This document shows, piece after piece, positions 25,254 to 32,707 of a stretch of DNA of 47,326 nucleotides. The stretch comes from a bacterium (lineage in GTDB: Bacteria; Planctomycetota; Phycisphaerae; Phycisphaerales; SM1A02). How positions within the stretch are numbered: position 1 is the stretch's first letter; each line of letters opens with the position of its first letter. Location of the stretch: contig JAPOKA010000016.1 of assembly GCA_029977865.1 (NCBI GenBank), forward strand, positions 1 through 47,326. Reading direction: 5' to 3'. Made by a program: the position numbers and the translations under genes. The notes beneath the pieces are model-generated. The model had not been told where the DNA came from and did not search any database. It was given only the letters and a program-made list of their open reading frames with translations.

Positions 25254-26252
25254 GTGAGCCAACCCTCCACCACCGACGCGAGCCACGCCGCCGACCCCGT
25301 GCTCGCCCCCGCCGAGATCAACCTCGTCGGGCCCGCAGAGCCGGTCCGCGGCACCGTGGTCGGCACCGAACTGTGCATGAAGGGCAAGTCGGCGAGCTTC
25401 GTCCGGCATGTCTCCATCGACATCGGGGGAACCGCGCTCGAAGGTCGCTTCCGGGCGGGGCAATCCTTCGGCGTGGTTCCGCCGGGCCTCGATGAGCGGG
25501 GCCGCCCCCAGAAGCTTCGCCTGTACTCGCTCGCGAGCCCGAGTTTCGGCGAGGACGGCGCCGGACGAGTCATCGCCACCACCCCCAAGCGGCTCCTCGC
25601 CGAACGCTCGCCGCAACGGCCCGGCGACGATCCCGACGATCACCGGCTCTTCGTCGGCGCCTGCAGCAACTACCTTTGCGACCTGCGGGTCGGCGAGGAG
25701 GTCATGGTGACCGGGCCGAGCGGCAAGCGCTTCCTGCTGCCGGAAGATCCTTCCCAACACGACTACCTCTTCCTCGCCACCGGCACCGGGATCGCGCCCT
25801 TCCGTGGGATGGCCCTCGAGTTGCTGCGCGGAGCCGGCGGTCCCTGCGGAAGCCGGATCGAGATGGTCATGGGCTCGCCCTACACGAGCGATCTGCTCTA
25901 CGACGACCTGATGCGATCGCTCGCCGCCGAACACCCGAACTTCAGCTACCACCCCGTGATCAGCCGCGAACGTCGCGAGGACGGTGGACGGGGCGAGTAC
26001 GTCCATCAGTTCCTCGAACGCACCTTCGACCGCTTCCGCGACCTGCTCGAGAATCCCCGCACGCTGATCTATCTCTGCGGCCTCGCGGGAATGCAGACCG
26101 GTGTCTTCGCGCTGCTGGGTCAGCACGGCCTCGCCGATCGCTACCTCCGCGTCGGCGAGGATCTCGCCGATGTGGACCCGGCCTCGTGGACCGAGGAACA
26201 GATCCACCGCCGGGTGCGGCACGGCCATCGCTGCATGGTCGAGGTCTACTGA
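25254..26252 (+). CDS. Plant-type ferredoxin-NADP(+) reductase
   Basis: This 332-aa flavoprotein has an FAD domain with RLYSLASP near residue 85 and GACSNYLCDL, where the GTCSNFL motif sits in plant-type FNRs. The NADP domain has GTGIAPFRGM near residue 180 and YLCGLAGMQTG, and the C-terminus is MVEVY with the terminal Tyr that stacks on FAD. It transfers electrons between ferredoxin and NADP(H). No ferredoxin gene is next to it. GTG 25254 follows a TACACT box. It converges on rpsG across a shared hairpin terminator. Confidence 0.9.
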   Translation: MSQPSTTDASHAADPVLAPAEINLVGPAEPVRGTVVGTELCMKGKSASFVRHVSIDIGGTALEGRFRAGQSFGVVPPGLDERGRPQKLRLYSLASPSFGEDGAGRVIATTPKRLLAERSPQRPGDDPDDHRLFVGACSNYLCDLRVGEEVMVTGPSGKRFLLPEDPSQHDYLFLATGTGIAPFRGMALELLRGAGGPCGSRIEMVMGSPYTSDLLYDDLMRSLAAEHPNFSYHPVISRERREDGGRGEYVHQFLERTFDRFRDLLENPRTLIYLCGLAGMQTGVFALLGQHGLADRYLRVGEDLADVDPASWTEEQIHRRVRHGHRCMVEVY

Positions 26253-26284
26253 GCGACGGCGTCGTGAGGCAAACCGACAGTACA

Positions 26285-26308
26285 ACGCCCGGCCGAGCGG
26301 CCGGGCGT
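26285..26308 (+). terminator. Hairpin terminator shared by convergent FNR and rpsG
   Basis: The stem is perfect over 10 bp: ACGCCCGGCC (26285-26294), loop GAGC, GGCCGGGCGT (26299-26308), then CGTTCGT on the plus strand. Minus-strand flank is TTGTACTG. T tracts are weak on both sides, so it may act in both directions. Confidence 0.65.
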
Positions 26309-26337
26309 CGTTCGTATGAGATCGGATCGGCCTCGAA

Positions 26338-26832
26338 TCAGCGGGCGAAGTGGGCGAAGGCGCGATTGGCCTCGGCCATGCGGTGGGTCTGCTCCCGAAC
26401 CGACATCGCCTTGCCCTCGCCGCGGGCCGCATCCCAGAGTTCGCGGGCGAGCCTCGCCGCCATCGGCTTGCCCTTCTCCTCGCGAGCTGCGGTGATGATC
26501 CAGCGGAAGGTCAGCGACTGCTGTCGCCGCCGATTCAACTGCATCGGAACCTGGTAGTTCGCACCGCCGACCCGCTTCGAGCGGACTTCGACGTGCGGAC
26601 GGACGTTGTCGAGGGCCCGGTGGAAGACCTCGATCGCGGTCTCCGGCGCGCCCTCGATCTTCTCGCGATCAAGACGCCCCTGAATGAGATCGAGCGCGTC
26701 GTACATGATGCCGATGGCGGTGGCCTTCTGGCCGCGCACCATGAAGCAGTTGATGAACTTCGACAAGGTCATGTCTCCGTACCGCGGGTCGGGACGGAGT
26801 TGATCGTCGGAAGCGGTGATGCGTCCAGCCAT
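26338..26832 (-). CDS. rpsG: 30S ribosomal protein S7
   Basis: This 164-aa protein matches S7 throughout. DPRYGDMTLSKFINCFM lies at residues 15-31, GQKATAIGIMYDALD follows, and RSKRVGGANYQVPMQ is the diagnostic RVGGxxYQVP loop. The C-terminal segment is AEANRAFAHFAR. S7 binds the 3' domain of 16S rRNA and starts its assembly. A GGAG ribosome site precedes the ATG. It follows rpsL by 142 bp, the usual str-operon order, but neither fusA nor tuf follows. Confidence 0.97.
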   Translation of the reverse strand: MAGRITASDDQLRPDPRYGDMTLSKFINCFMVRGQKATAIGIMYDALDLIQGRLDREKIEGAPETAIEVFHRALDNVRPHVEVRSKRVGGANYQVPMQLNRRRQQSLTFRWIITAAREEKGKPMAARLARELWDAARGEGKAMSVREQTHRMAEANRAFAHFAR

Positions 26833-26944
26833 GTGGGACTCCTCTCTGGGCTTCAGGTCTTCCTGAGGTTCACTGCGGGAGGGAGATGGGCATTCCCGGG
26901 AATCGCCCCGCAGTTACCTGCCCAAGATTGTCGGTTGCGAACCA

Positions 26945-26966
26945 GACCTCGCCGCGCGGCGAGGTC
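26945..26966 (-). promoter_or_regulatory. Hairpin in the rpsL-rpsG intercistronic region
   Basis: The perfect 9-bp stem is GACCTCGCC (26945-26953), loop GCGC, GGCGAGGTC (26958-26966). No T tract follows on the minus strand. In E. coli the equivalent rpsL-rpsG spacer is the S7 repressor site; this hairpin could play that role or be a weak attenuator. Confidence 0.35.
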
Positions 26967-26974
26967 GACGTTGA

Positions 26975-27355
26975 TCACTTCTTGGCGGCCTTCTTCTTGA
27001 CGCCGTACTTCGATCGACCCTTCCGCCGGCCGTCGACGCCGAGGCAGTCGAGCGAGCCGCGAACGACGTGGTAGCGCACGCCGGGCAGGTCGCGGACGCG
27101 GCCGCCGCGAACGAGCACGATCGAGTGTTCCTGCAGGTTGTGCCCGACGCCACCGATGTACGCGGTGACTTCCTTGCCGTTGGAGAGCCGCACCCGGGCC
27201 ACCTTGCGAAGGGCCGAGTTGGGCTTCTTCGGAGTGACGGTGCGGACCTGCAGGCAGACTCCCCGCTTCTGCGGGCAGGCGGCGAGGTCCTTCACCTTGC
27301 TCTTGGAGGGGGGGTCGACGCGGGGTCGGCGGACGAGTTGATTGATCGTGGGCAT
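26975..27355 (-). CDS. rpsL: 30S ribosomal protein S12
   Basis: This 126-aa protein starts [10 protein letters not shown]. It keeps [11 protein letters not shown] with Lys43/Lys44, the decoding-centre loop where streptomycin-resistance changes occur, and [17 protein letters not shown] with Asp89, the residue methylthiolated in many bacteria. The C-terminus is basic (VKKKAAKK). The sequence looks wild type for streptomycin sensitivity. A promoter candidate lies 30-60 bp upstream. Confidence 0.97.
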   Translation of the reverse strand: MPTINQLVRRPRVDPPSKSKVKDLAACPQKRGVCLQVRTVTPKKPNSALRKVARVRLSNGKEVTAYIGGVGHNLQEHSIVLVRGGRVRDLPGVRYHVVRGSLDCLGVDGRRKGRSKYGVKKKAAKK

Positions 27356-27384
27356 GGAACAGCGGCCTTTGAGGGGAATCGGGA

Positions 27385-27413
27385 AGGGTACCGGGGCGGA
27401 TCGGCCCTCGCAA
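27385..27413 (-). promoter_or_regulatory. Candidate promoter of rpsL-rpsG
   Basis: On the minus strand TTGCGA (27413-27408), a 17-bp spacer and TACCCT (27390-27385). The start would fall about 22 nt before the rpsL ATG. Confidence 0.4.
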
Positions 27414-27445
27414 GCGTCAAGGGCGGGATCGCGGTGCGACCGCGG

Positions 27446-27898
27446 TCACCGACCCCGGACCGCCTCGATCGCAGCCACCGCGAGTTGGTCGCAACGCTCG
27501 TTCTCGGGGTGGCCATCGTGGCCGCGGACCCATTCCGTGCGGATCCGGTGGACCCCTCGGAGCGCGTCGAGCTCCCGCCAGAGGTCTGCGTTTCGCACCG
27601 GGCCCGAGGTCGTCCTCCAGCCCTTCCTCTTCCAGCCGTCAAGCCACTCGCCGAGCCCCTTGGTGAGGTACTGGCTGTCGGAGAAGAGGTGCACCTCGGC
27701 CGGCTCGGGCACCGCCTCGAGCCCCCGAATCGCCGCGAGGAGCTCCATCCGGTTGTTGGTGGTCTGGGATTCGGCCCCTGCCTCCTCCACCAGCAACTCA
27801 GCACCGGCCACCGAGCGCAGGATGAACGCCCATCCGCCCGGACCGGGGTTGCCGGTGCAGGCTCCGTCGGTGAAGAGATGAAAGACCGGTCTGTCCAT
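27446..27898 (-). CDS. rnhA: Ribonuclease HI
   Basis: This 150-aa enzyme cleaves RNA in RNA-DNA hybrids. The catalytic acidic residues are all present: Asp11 in FTDGACTGNPGPGGW, Glu52 in NNRMELLAAI, Asp74 in SDSQYLTKGL and Asp137 in ERCDQLA, with His127 in GHDGHPENE. Length and order are those of E. coli RNase HI, including the basic handle around GWKRKGWRT. ATG 27898 is the family-consistent start. It is divergent from rpmF. Confidence 0.95.
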   Translation of the reverse strand: MDRPVFHLFTDGACTGNPGPGGWAFILRSVAGAELLVEEAGAESQTTNNRMELLAAIRGLEAVPEPAEVHLFSDSQYLTKGLGEWLDGWKRKGWRTTSGPVRNADLWRELDALRGVHRIRTEWVRGHDGHPENERCDQLAVAAIEAVRGR

Positions 27899-27953
27899 GC
27901 CGCCCCGCTTTCGACTGTTCCTCCCGACGGAGGCGAAGGATGATGCCAAATCC

Positions 27954-27982
27954 TTGACAGTTTGCGGGGCTCTCCCTACTTT
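27954..27982 (+). promoter_or_regulatory. Promoter candidate of the rpmF-plsX-fabH-fabD operon
   Basis: A perfect TTGACA (27954-27959), a 17-bp spacer and TACTTT (27977-27982). It is the best sigma-70-type -35 in the window. The start would lie about 100 nt before rpmF, leaving room for a leader. Confidence 0.55.
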
Positions 27983-28088
27983 GCCCGGTTCGATTGTTCC
28001 CGCCGGTTCGCCTGTTTGAGGGTTCCACGGCGGTTCTTCCACTCCCGGCGGCCATTGCGGTCGCCGACCTCGCTTCCCGAGCGGCACC

Positions 28089-28277
28089 ATGGCCATTCCC
28101 GCATTTCGTCAGTCTCACGGCCGGAGCCGGCGACGTCGCGCTCATCAGGCTCTCAAGCCCCTGCACACCGTCTCCTGTCCCAACTGCGGTCAGGTGAAGC
28201 AGCCGCACCGGGCCTGCCGGCACTGCGGCTATGTCCGCCCCGGACTGCAGGTCCGCCAAGTCGCCGACAACGCCTGA
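28089..28277 (+). CDS. rpmF: 50S ribosomal protein L32
   Basis: This 62-aa protein starts MAIPAFRQSHGRSRRRRAH, the basic N-terminal tail of L32. A four-cysteine zinc ribbon follows (CPNCG ... CRHCG), so this is the zinc-binding C+ form. Its position before plsX matches the widespread rpmF-plsX-fab arrangement. The stop codon lies inside a small hairpin (28271-28287). Confidence 0.93.
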   Translation: MAIPAFRQSHGRSRRRRAHQALKPLHTVSCPNCGQVKQPHRACRHCGYVRPGLQVRQVADNA

Positions 28278-28287
28278 TCCTCAGGCG
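28271..28287 (+). promoter_or_regulatory. Hairpin covering the rpmF stop codon
   Basis: CGCCTGA, loop TCC, TCAGGCG is a perfect 7-bp stem. The TGA of rpmF forms part of the 5' arm, and the plsX ribosome site (GGAAGGT) begins 7 bp after the stem. It may set the rpmF:plsX ratio by processing or weak attenuation. Confidence 0.4.
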
Positions 28288-28308
28288 TCGGCTGGAAGGT
28301 CACGCTCC

Positions 28309-29322
28309 ATGCGCATCGGCGTGGACGTCATGGGTGGCGATCACGCCCCTGGCGAGATCCTGAAGGGTTGCTTCGCAGCGCTGGACCGTCTTGGTCCGGA
28401 CGATCGTCTCGTGCTCGCGGGAGACCGCGAAGTGATCGAGGACGCGCTCAATGAGCGCGGCGATCGCGATCCTCGGATCGAGACGGTGGCGACGACGCAG
28501 GTGATCGAGATGGCGGCGCCGCCGGTCGAGAGCGTCCGGCAGAATCCCGACAGTTCGATCGCGGTGCTCGCGCGAATGGCCGGCCCCAAGGACCGCCAGA
28601 TCGACGGCTGGCTCTCCGCCGGCAACACCGGAGCCTGCGTGACCGCGAGCCAGTTCCAGATGAAGCGGCTCCCCGGAGTGCACCGACCCGGGATCGCGGT
28701 CACCGTGCCGACCTTCGCCGGACCGATCGTGCTGATCGACGTCGGCGCCAACATCGAGCCCAAGCCGCACCACCTCGCCCAATACGGCGTGATGGGGCGG
28801 GTCTTCTCGCAGAAGGTGCTCGGGGTCGAGAATCCCCGCGTGGCCCTGATGAACGTGGGCGGGGAGGAGCAGAAGGGAACCGCCGAGATGAAGCGGGCCC
28901 GCGACCTGCTGCGTTCGAGCCCCGGCACGCGCTTCATCGGCTACGTCGAGGGCCGCGGCGTCTTCAACGGCGAGGCCGACGTGGTAATCACCGACGGCGT
29001 GGTGGGCAACGTCATGCTCAAGCTCGCCGAAGGTCTCTCTGCCGGCATCTTCAAGGCGATCGCGGCGGAGGTGATGGAGATCGACCCGAGCCTCGCCCTT
29101 CGGCTCGAGCCGGTGGTGCGAAGCATCTACGCGAAGCACGACTACCACGAGTACGGCGGCGCTCCCCTGCTCGGGGTGAACGGCTACTGCCTCATCTCGC
29201 ACGGTTCGAGCGTGGCCCGCACCATCACCAACGCGATCCTACGTACCCGCCAGTTCGCCGAGTCCGGCCTCAACGAGGCGATCGTGACCGCGCTGGAGGA
29301 GATGGAAGAAGTTCCCGCATGA
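28309..29322 (+). CDS. plsX: Phosphate acyltransferase PlsX
   Basis: This 337-aa enzyme converts acyl-ACP plus phosphate to acyl-phosphate, the donor for the glycerol-phosphate acyltransferase PlsY. Diagnostic segments are IGVDVMGGDHAPGEILKG at the N-terminus, GWLSAGNTGACVTAS, VGANIEPKPHHLAQYG, and GEADVVITDGVVGNVMLK. ATG 28309 is preceded by GGAAGGT. The stop overlaps the fabH ATG (ATGA). Confidence 0.95.
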   Translation: MRIGVDVMGGDHAPGEILKGCFAALDRLGPDDRLVLAGDREVIEDALNERGDRDPRIETVATTQVIEMAAPPVESVRQNPDSSIAVLARMAGPKDRQIDGWLSAGNTGACVTASQFQMKRLPGVHRPGIAVTVPTFAGPIVLIDVGANIEPKPHHLAQYGVMGRVFSQKVLGVENPRVALMNVGGEEQKGTAEMKRARDLLRSSPGTRFIGYVEGRGVFNGEADVVITDGVVGNVMLKLAEGLSAGIFKAIAAEVMEIDPSLALRLEPVVRSIYAKHDYHEYGGAPLLGVNGYCLISHGSSVARTITNAILRTRQFAESGLNEAIVTALEEMEEVPA

Positions 29323-30320
29323 GCGCCGTGTCTCCCTGCGGCGTGCGCCTTGCCGGCACCGGCTCGGCGGTCCCGCCTCGGGTGCTCCACAACCGCGATC
29401 TCGAGCGGATGATGGACACCACCGACGAGTGGATCACTCAGCGAACGGGGATTCGCGAGCGGCGCATCTGCGATCCCCGCACCGAGGGCACCTTCACGCT
29501 CGGCCGCGATGCGCTGGCTCGAGCCCTCGACGAAGCGGGGATGAAGGGCTCCGACCTCGATCTGATCATCTGCGGCACCTGCACGCCGGAGATGGCGTGC
29601 CCCTCGAACGCCTGCCGCATCGCGGCGGCGCTCGACGCGACTCCTGCGGCGGCCTTCGACCTCACCGCGGCCTGCTGCGGCTTCGTCTACTCGCTGAACG
29701 TCGGTGAAAGCCTGATTCGCTCCGGCCGATTTCGCAGCGTCGGCGTGATCGGCGTCGACGCGATGAGCACCGCCATCGACTACGACGATCGCTCCGTCAG
29801 CATCCTTTTCGGCGACGCCGCGGGAGCCGCGGTGCTGGTGCGCGACGACGATCCCGGCAAGGGCTGCATCTACCAGCGCATGCACGCGGATGGCCGCGGC
29901 TGGGCGAGCCTCTACATCCCCCGCCGCGAGCAGGAGGTACCCGCCGACGATCGCGAGAATCCGATTCGCCTCGGATGCCTGCGGATGAACGGCCGCGAGG
30001 TCTTCAAGTTCGCGGTGAACCGCTTTCGAGAGACCGTCGAGGACGCCCTCGCCGGGACCGGGCTTTCGGTCGACGACGTCGCGCAGTTCGTCTGCCACCA
30101 GTCGAACCTGCGGATCATCGAGGCGGCACGGGAACGAATCGGGATTCCCTCCGAGAAGATGCCGGTCAACATCGATCGATTCGGCAACAGTTCCGCGGGC
30201 AGCGCGGGGCTGCTGCTCGACCAGCTTCGCAAGGACGGCAAGTGCGGCGCCGGCGACACCGTGGTGGTGGTCGCCTTCGGCGGCGGCATGACCTGGGCCA
30301 GCAGCGTGTGGAGGCTCTGA
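29319..30320 (+). CDS. fabH: Beta-ketoacyl-ACP synthase III FabH
   Basis: This 333-aa enzyme starts fatty-acid chains by condensing an acyl-CoA with malonyl-ACP. The triad is Cys119 in DLTAACCGFVYSL, His in VCHQSNLRII and Asn in FGNSSAGSAG. DTTDEWITQRTGIRERR near residue 35 is the family entry motif. A second Cys directly follows the catalytic one (ACCGF where ACSGF is usual), a small oddity of the active site. It overlaps plsX and is 1 bp from fabD. Confidence 0.95.
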   Translation: MSAVSPCGVRLAGTGSAVPPRVLHNRDLERMMDTTDEWITQRTGIRERRICDPRTEGTFTLGRDALARALDEAGMKGSDLDLIICGTCTPEMACPSNACRIAAALDATPAAAFDLTAACCGFVYSLNVGESLIRSGRFRSVGVIGVDAMSTAIDYDDRSVSILFGDAAGAAVLVRDDDPGKGCIYQRMHADGRGWASLYIPRREQEVPADDRENPIRLGCLRMNGREVFKFAVNRFRETVEDALAGTGLSVDDVAQFVCHQSNLRIIEAARERIGIPSEKMPVNIDRFGNSSAGSAGLLLDQLRKDGKCGAGDTVVVVAFGGGMTWASSVWRL

Positions 30321-30321
30321 C

Positions 30322-31323
30322 GTGACCGACGATTCACACTCGGGCGGGGGCGAGCGGGTGGTGCTGCTGTGTCCCGGTCAAGGCGCACAGCAGGTGGGCA
30401 TGGGGAAGGCTTGGGCCGAGGCGTTTCCCGCCGCGGCGCAGACCTTCGCCGCGGCCGACGAGGCCCTCGCGGATCTTCCGGCGCTCGGCGGGGTGCCCCT
30501 CAGTCGCGTGTGCTTCGAGGGCCCCATCGAACTGCTGAGCCGAACCGACATCAGCCAGCCCGCGCTCTACACCTGCGGCGTGGCCTGCTGGCAGGCGATG
30601 CTCGAGCACTCCGATCCCCCTCGCCTCATGGCGGCGGCGGGACTCTCGCTCGGTGAGTACACCGCCCTGCACCTCGCGGGAGCGTTCTCATTCCTCGATG
30701 GCCTGCGGCTCGTCGCGACGCGGGGCCGCCTCATGCAGGAGGCTGCCGAGAAGAGCCTCGGCGGCATGGTTGCGCTGATCGGTGCCGACGAAGCGCAGGC
30801 CACCGCAGTCTGCGAGCAGGCCGCCGAGGGCCAAGTGCTGGTCTGCGCGAACTTCAATGCGCCCGGCCAGATCGTCATCTCCGGCGATCGTGCTGCCTGC
30901 GACCGCGCGGTGGCGGTGGCGGGTGAACTGGGCCTTCGAGCGGCGGCACTCCAGGTCGCGGGCGCGTTTCACAGTCCGCTGATGCAACCGGCTGCCGACG
31001 GACTCGAGTCCGCCTTGACCGACATCGACTTCGGGCCGCCCCACTGTCCGGTCTGGTCGAATGTGACTGCGGGGCCTCACGACCCCGAGAATCTCCGGGA
31101 TTTGCGAAAGAACCTCGTGCTCCAACTGGTCAGACCGGTGAAATGGAGCCATTGTTGTACGGATCTGATTGCCACCCTGCCTCCCGGAACTGAGGCAGGC
31201 TGGTCCATGCACGAACTCGCCCCCGGCACGGTGCTGCGGGGCCTCATGAAGCGGATCGACCGATCCATTGGAGTTGAGAGCCATGACCGACCGCAGACGC
31301 CTGCAGAATCTCGTCGTTCGTAG
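30322..31323 (+). CDS. fabD: Malonyl-CoA:ACP transacylase FabD
   Basis: This 333-aa enzyme loads malonate onto ACP. The N-terminal oxyanion motif is LCPGQGAQQVGMG, the nucleophile Ser109 lies in GLSLGEYTAL, and the second active-site motif is VAGAFHSPLM. The start is GTG 30322 with GGAGG in the 3' end of fabH. The C-terminal 20 residues (after MKRIDRS) overlap the tiny lipoprotein gene that begins at 31283 in another frame. Confidence 0.95.
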   Translation: MTDDSHSGGGERVVLLCPGQGAQQVGMGKAWAEAFPAAAQTFAAADEALADLPALGGVPLSRVCFEGPIELLSRTDISQPALYTCGVACWQAMLEHSDPPRLMAAAGLSLGEYTALHLAGAFSFLDGLRLVATRGRLMQEAAEKSLGGMVALIGADEAQATAVCEQAAEGQVLVCANFNAPGQIVISGDRAACDRAVAVAGELGLRAAALQVAGAFHSPLMQPAADGLESALTDIDFGPPHCPVWSNVTAGPHDPENLRDLRKNLVLQLVRPVKWSHCCTDLIATLPPGTEAGWSMHELAPGTVLRGLMKRIDRSIGVESHDRPQTPAESRRS

Positions 31324-31393
31324 CACCCTGCTCCTTGCCGCCGTGGCCGCGACGATCGTGTTCGCTGGATGTGCGACGCCGTGGTGGGAATGA
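31283..31393 (+). CDS. Tiny lipoprotein ORF (36 aa) overlapping the fabD 3' end; probably frame-disrupted
   Basis: The ORF encodes a 36-residue peptide: a basic n-region (MTDRRRLQN), a hydrophobic stretch (STLLLAAVAATIVF) and a lipobox FAGC with Cys30. Only six residues (ATPWWE) follow the Cys before TGA. A GGAG stretch lies upstream of the ATG. Read alone it would be a lipid-anchored heptapeptide. Immediately after the stop, the +1 frame carries 19 codons that all end in G or C up to a TGA at 31455-31457, so the native product may be a protein of about 57 residues. The lipoprotein signal is convincing; the size is uncertain. Confidence 0.6.
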   Translation: MTDRRRLQNLVVRSTLLLAAVAATIVFAGCATPWWE

Positions 31394-31457
31394 TGTTCTG
31401 ATCACCCGCACGGAGTCGGTGGGGCTGCAGATGGTCCGGGCCGACGCCGCGAACTGA
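31394..31457 (+). other. Apparent +1-frame continuation of the tiny lipoprotein
   Basis: In the frame shifted by one base, DVLITRTESVGLQMVRADAA is read, then N and TGA (31455-31457). From CTG 31398 on, all 19 codons have G or C in the third position, as in true genes here. There is no good start codon of its own: the nearest GTG (31371) gives an implausible Arg-rich start. A frameshift, programmed or mutational, or a sequence error would join it to the lipoprotein. Confidence 0.45.
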
Positions 31458-31494
31458 AAGCGGCATGAGGCGGGCAGGGACCTGCTCGCGGAAC

Positions 31495-31530
31495 GAAATC
31501 GCCCTCGCCGGGTACTCGGCGAGGGTTTTC
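31495..31530 (+). terminator. Intrinsic terminator after the fabD/lipoprotein unit
   Basis: The 9-bp stem is CCCTCGCCG (31502-31510) paired with CGGCGAGGG (31517-31525), loop GGTACT, then TTTTC. It ends the rpmF-plsX-fabH-fabD-lipoprotein transcript. Confidence 0.85.
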
Positions 31531-31776
31531 ATTCAGGCCGTTCATCGAAAGCCCACCGTGACCGGACGTCCACGCATCCTGAGACTCAGCGATCGCCGGC
31601 TGAATCCCCGCTCGGGAGGGGAAGCGACACGGACTTGGCCCGGGCGGGACGGAAGGCTCGCGATCGGAACTTCCACAATCTTTCCCCGGGAGTGCTGAAT
31701 CCGGGCGTAGACTGCTCGAGGTGAACGGTGGCGCGGCGCCGCGCCTTCTGCGACTCGTTTCTCGAGGTGATCTGCC
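31531..31776. other. Spacer upstream of the proline-rich lipoprotein gene
   Basis: No gene is supported in this stretch. A TAGACT box at 31708-31713 would start a transcript with a leader of about 57 nt, and GAGGTGAT lies 6 nt before the ATG at 31777. Confidence 0.4.
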
Positions 31777-32610
31777 ATGCTCAGCTGCCTCAGCCCGCTC
31801 CGCCGACCGGCTCGCGTGCTCCGGACCGAAACCCTCCTGCTTGCTGCCATCACAACTGCGATGGTGGTTCCCGGCTGCGGTTCAGAGCCACCGCCGCCGC
31901 CGCCGGTCGTGAAGGCGCCACCGCCCGATCCAGGTCCGCCGCCACCGCCGCCGGTCACCCCGATCGAGACCTTGATGGCGCAGTTGGGGATCGATTCGCG
32001 AGTCAGACTGCCGGAAGCGCAGGCACCGGGTACCGATGCCGAGCGGATCGCGGTCCTGAAGTTCTGCGACGCATTCGTTCGCGGCAATGGTGACGGCGTG
32101 CGTGGCATGCTCGCCATGCCCGACCAGGTTCAGTTCGACCGGATGGTCGCCGCGGGCGAATGGCCCAAGGCGATCGATCAGGTCAGTCGGGTCGATGTCC
32201 GCACCGGCAACAGCCCCGACGGCGATGCGTGCATGCTCGCGGTCTTCCACGTCGGCATGGACTTCCAGCCGCAGTTGTGGCTGACCGAGGTCAAGGGCGA
32301 GAACGCCACCTTCGACGCGCTCCCCACCCCGCCGGACATCATGAACCGCCTGAGCGGCACCGACTGGATCGCCGCCTGGTTCAAGGTGAACCGAGACGAG
32401 ATCGCCCGCGCGGACGAACCCGATGAGGCGATCGTGATTCCCCAGGTCGATCTGACCGAGCGGGCCAACCTCGATGACGGCGGCGACGCCGGCGGCGAGG
32501 GTCCTGGCCCGTCGCCGGGTGGTCCCGGCCCCGGATCGCCGGGCGTACCCGGCCGCCGCATGCCCGGCGGCACCCCGGTCGCGCCGCCGAGGGGACCGCT
32601 CGGTCGCTGA
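31777..32610 (+). CDS. Proline-rich lipoprotein of unknown function
   Basis: This 277-aa protein has a long n-region, a hydrophobic stretch (LLLAAITTAM) and a lipobox VPGC with Cys34. A Pro-rich spacer follows (residues 37-60, runs of PPPPPP), then a globular part of about 150 residues (ERIAVLKFCDAFVRGNGDGVRGML ..., seen in two halves) and a Gly/Pro-rich tail (GPGPSPGGPGPGSPG) ending in basic residues. I recognise no catalytic motif. The core looks like an NTF2-like or SnoaL-like alpha+beta unit, only as a guess. GAGGTGAT precedes the ATG. It is a separate transcription unit within the fab cluster, bounded by terminators. Confidence 0.75.
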   Translation: MLSCLSPLRRPARVLRTETLLLAAITTAMVVPGCGSEPPPPPPVVKAPPPDPGPPPPPPVTPIETLMAQLGIDSRVRLPEAQAPGTDAERIAVLKFCDAFVRGNGDGVRGMLAMPDQVQFDRMVAAGEWPKAIDQVSRVDVRTGNSPDGDACMLAVFHVGMDFQPQLWLTEVKGENATFDALPTPPDIMNRLSGTDWIAAWFKVNRDEIARADEPDEAIVIPQVDLTERANLDDGGDAGGEGPGPSPGGPGPGSPGVPGRRMPGGTPVAPPRGPLGR

Positions 32611-32643
32611 GATCGAGGCCAATCGTTACAATTCCGCCCCTTG

Positions 32644-32671
32644 ACGCCCGCCGTCCGGCGGGCGTTTCTTT
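32644..32671 (+). terminator. Intrinsic terminator after the proline-rich lipoprotein gene
   Basis: A perfect 10-bp stem, ACGCCCGCCG (32644-32653) with CGGCGGGCGT (32656-32665), is closed by only two loop bases (effective loop probably 4 nt) and followed by TTCTTT. It lies 37 bp before the fabG start region. Confidence 0.88.
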
Positions 32672-32707
32672 GAGCATTCGTCCTCGGCATCTCCGCGGAG
32701 TTCTCCC

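Noticed and set aside
27960-28020. A GGTTCGATT stretch looking like a tRNA T-loop
   Set aside because: No acceptor, D or anticodon stems can be drawn around it.
31721-31912. A 63-codon GTG ORF 7 nt after the TAGACT box, overlapping the proline-rich lipoprotein
   Set aside because: It reads as Arg/Ser-rich frame noise, while the overlapping frame has a lipobox and a GAGGTGAT ribosome site. The box is better seen as the lipoprotein promoter.
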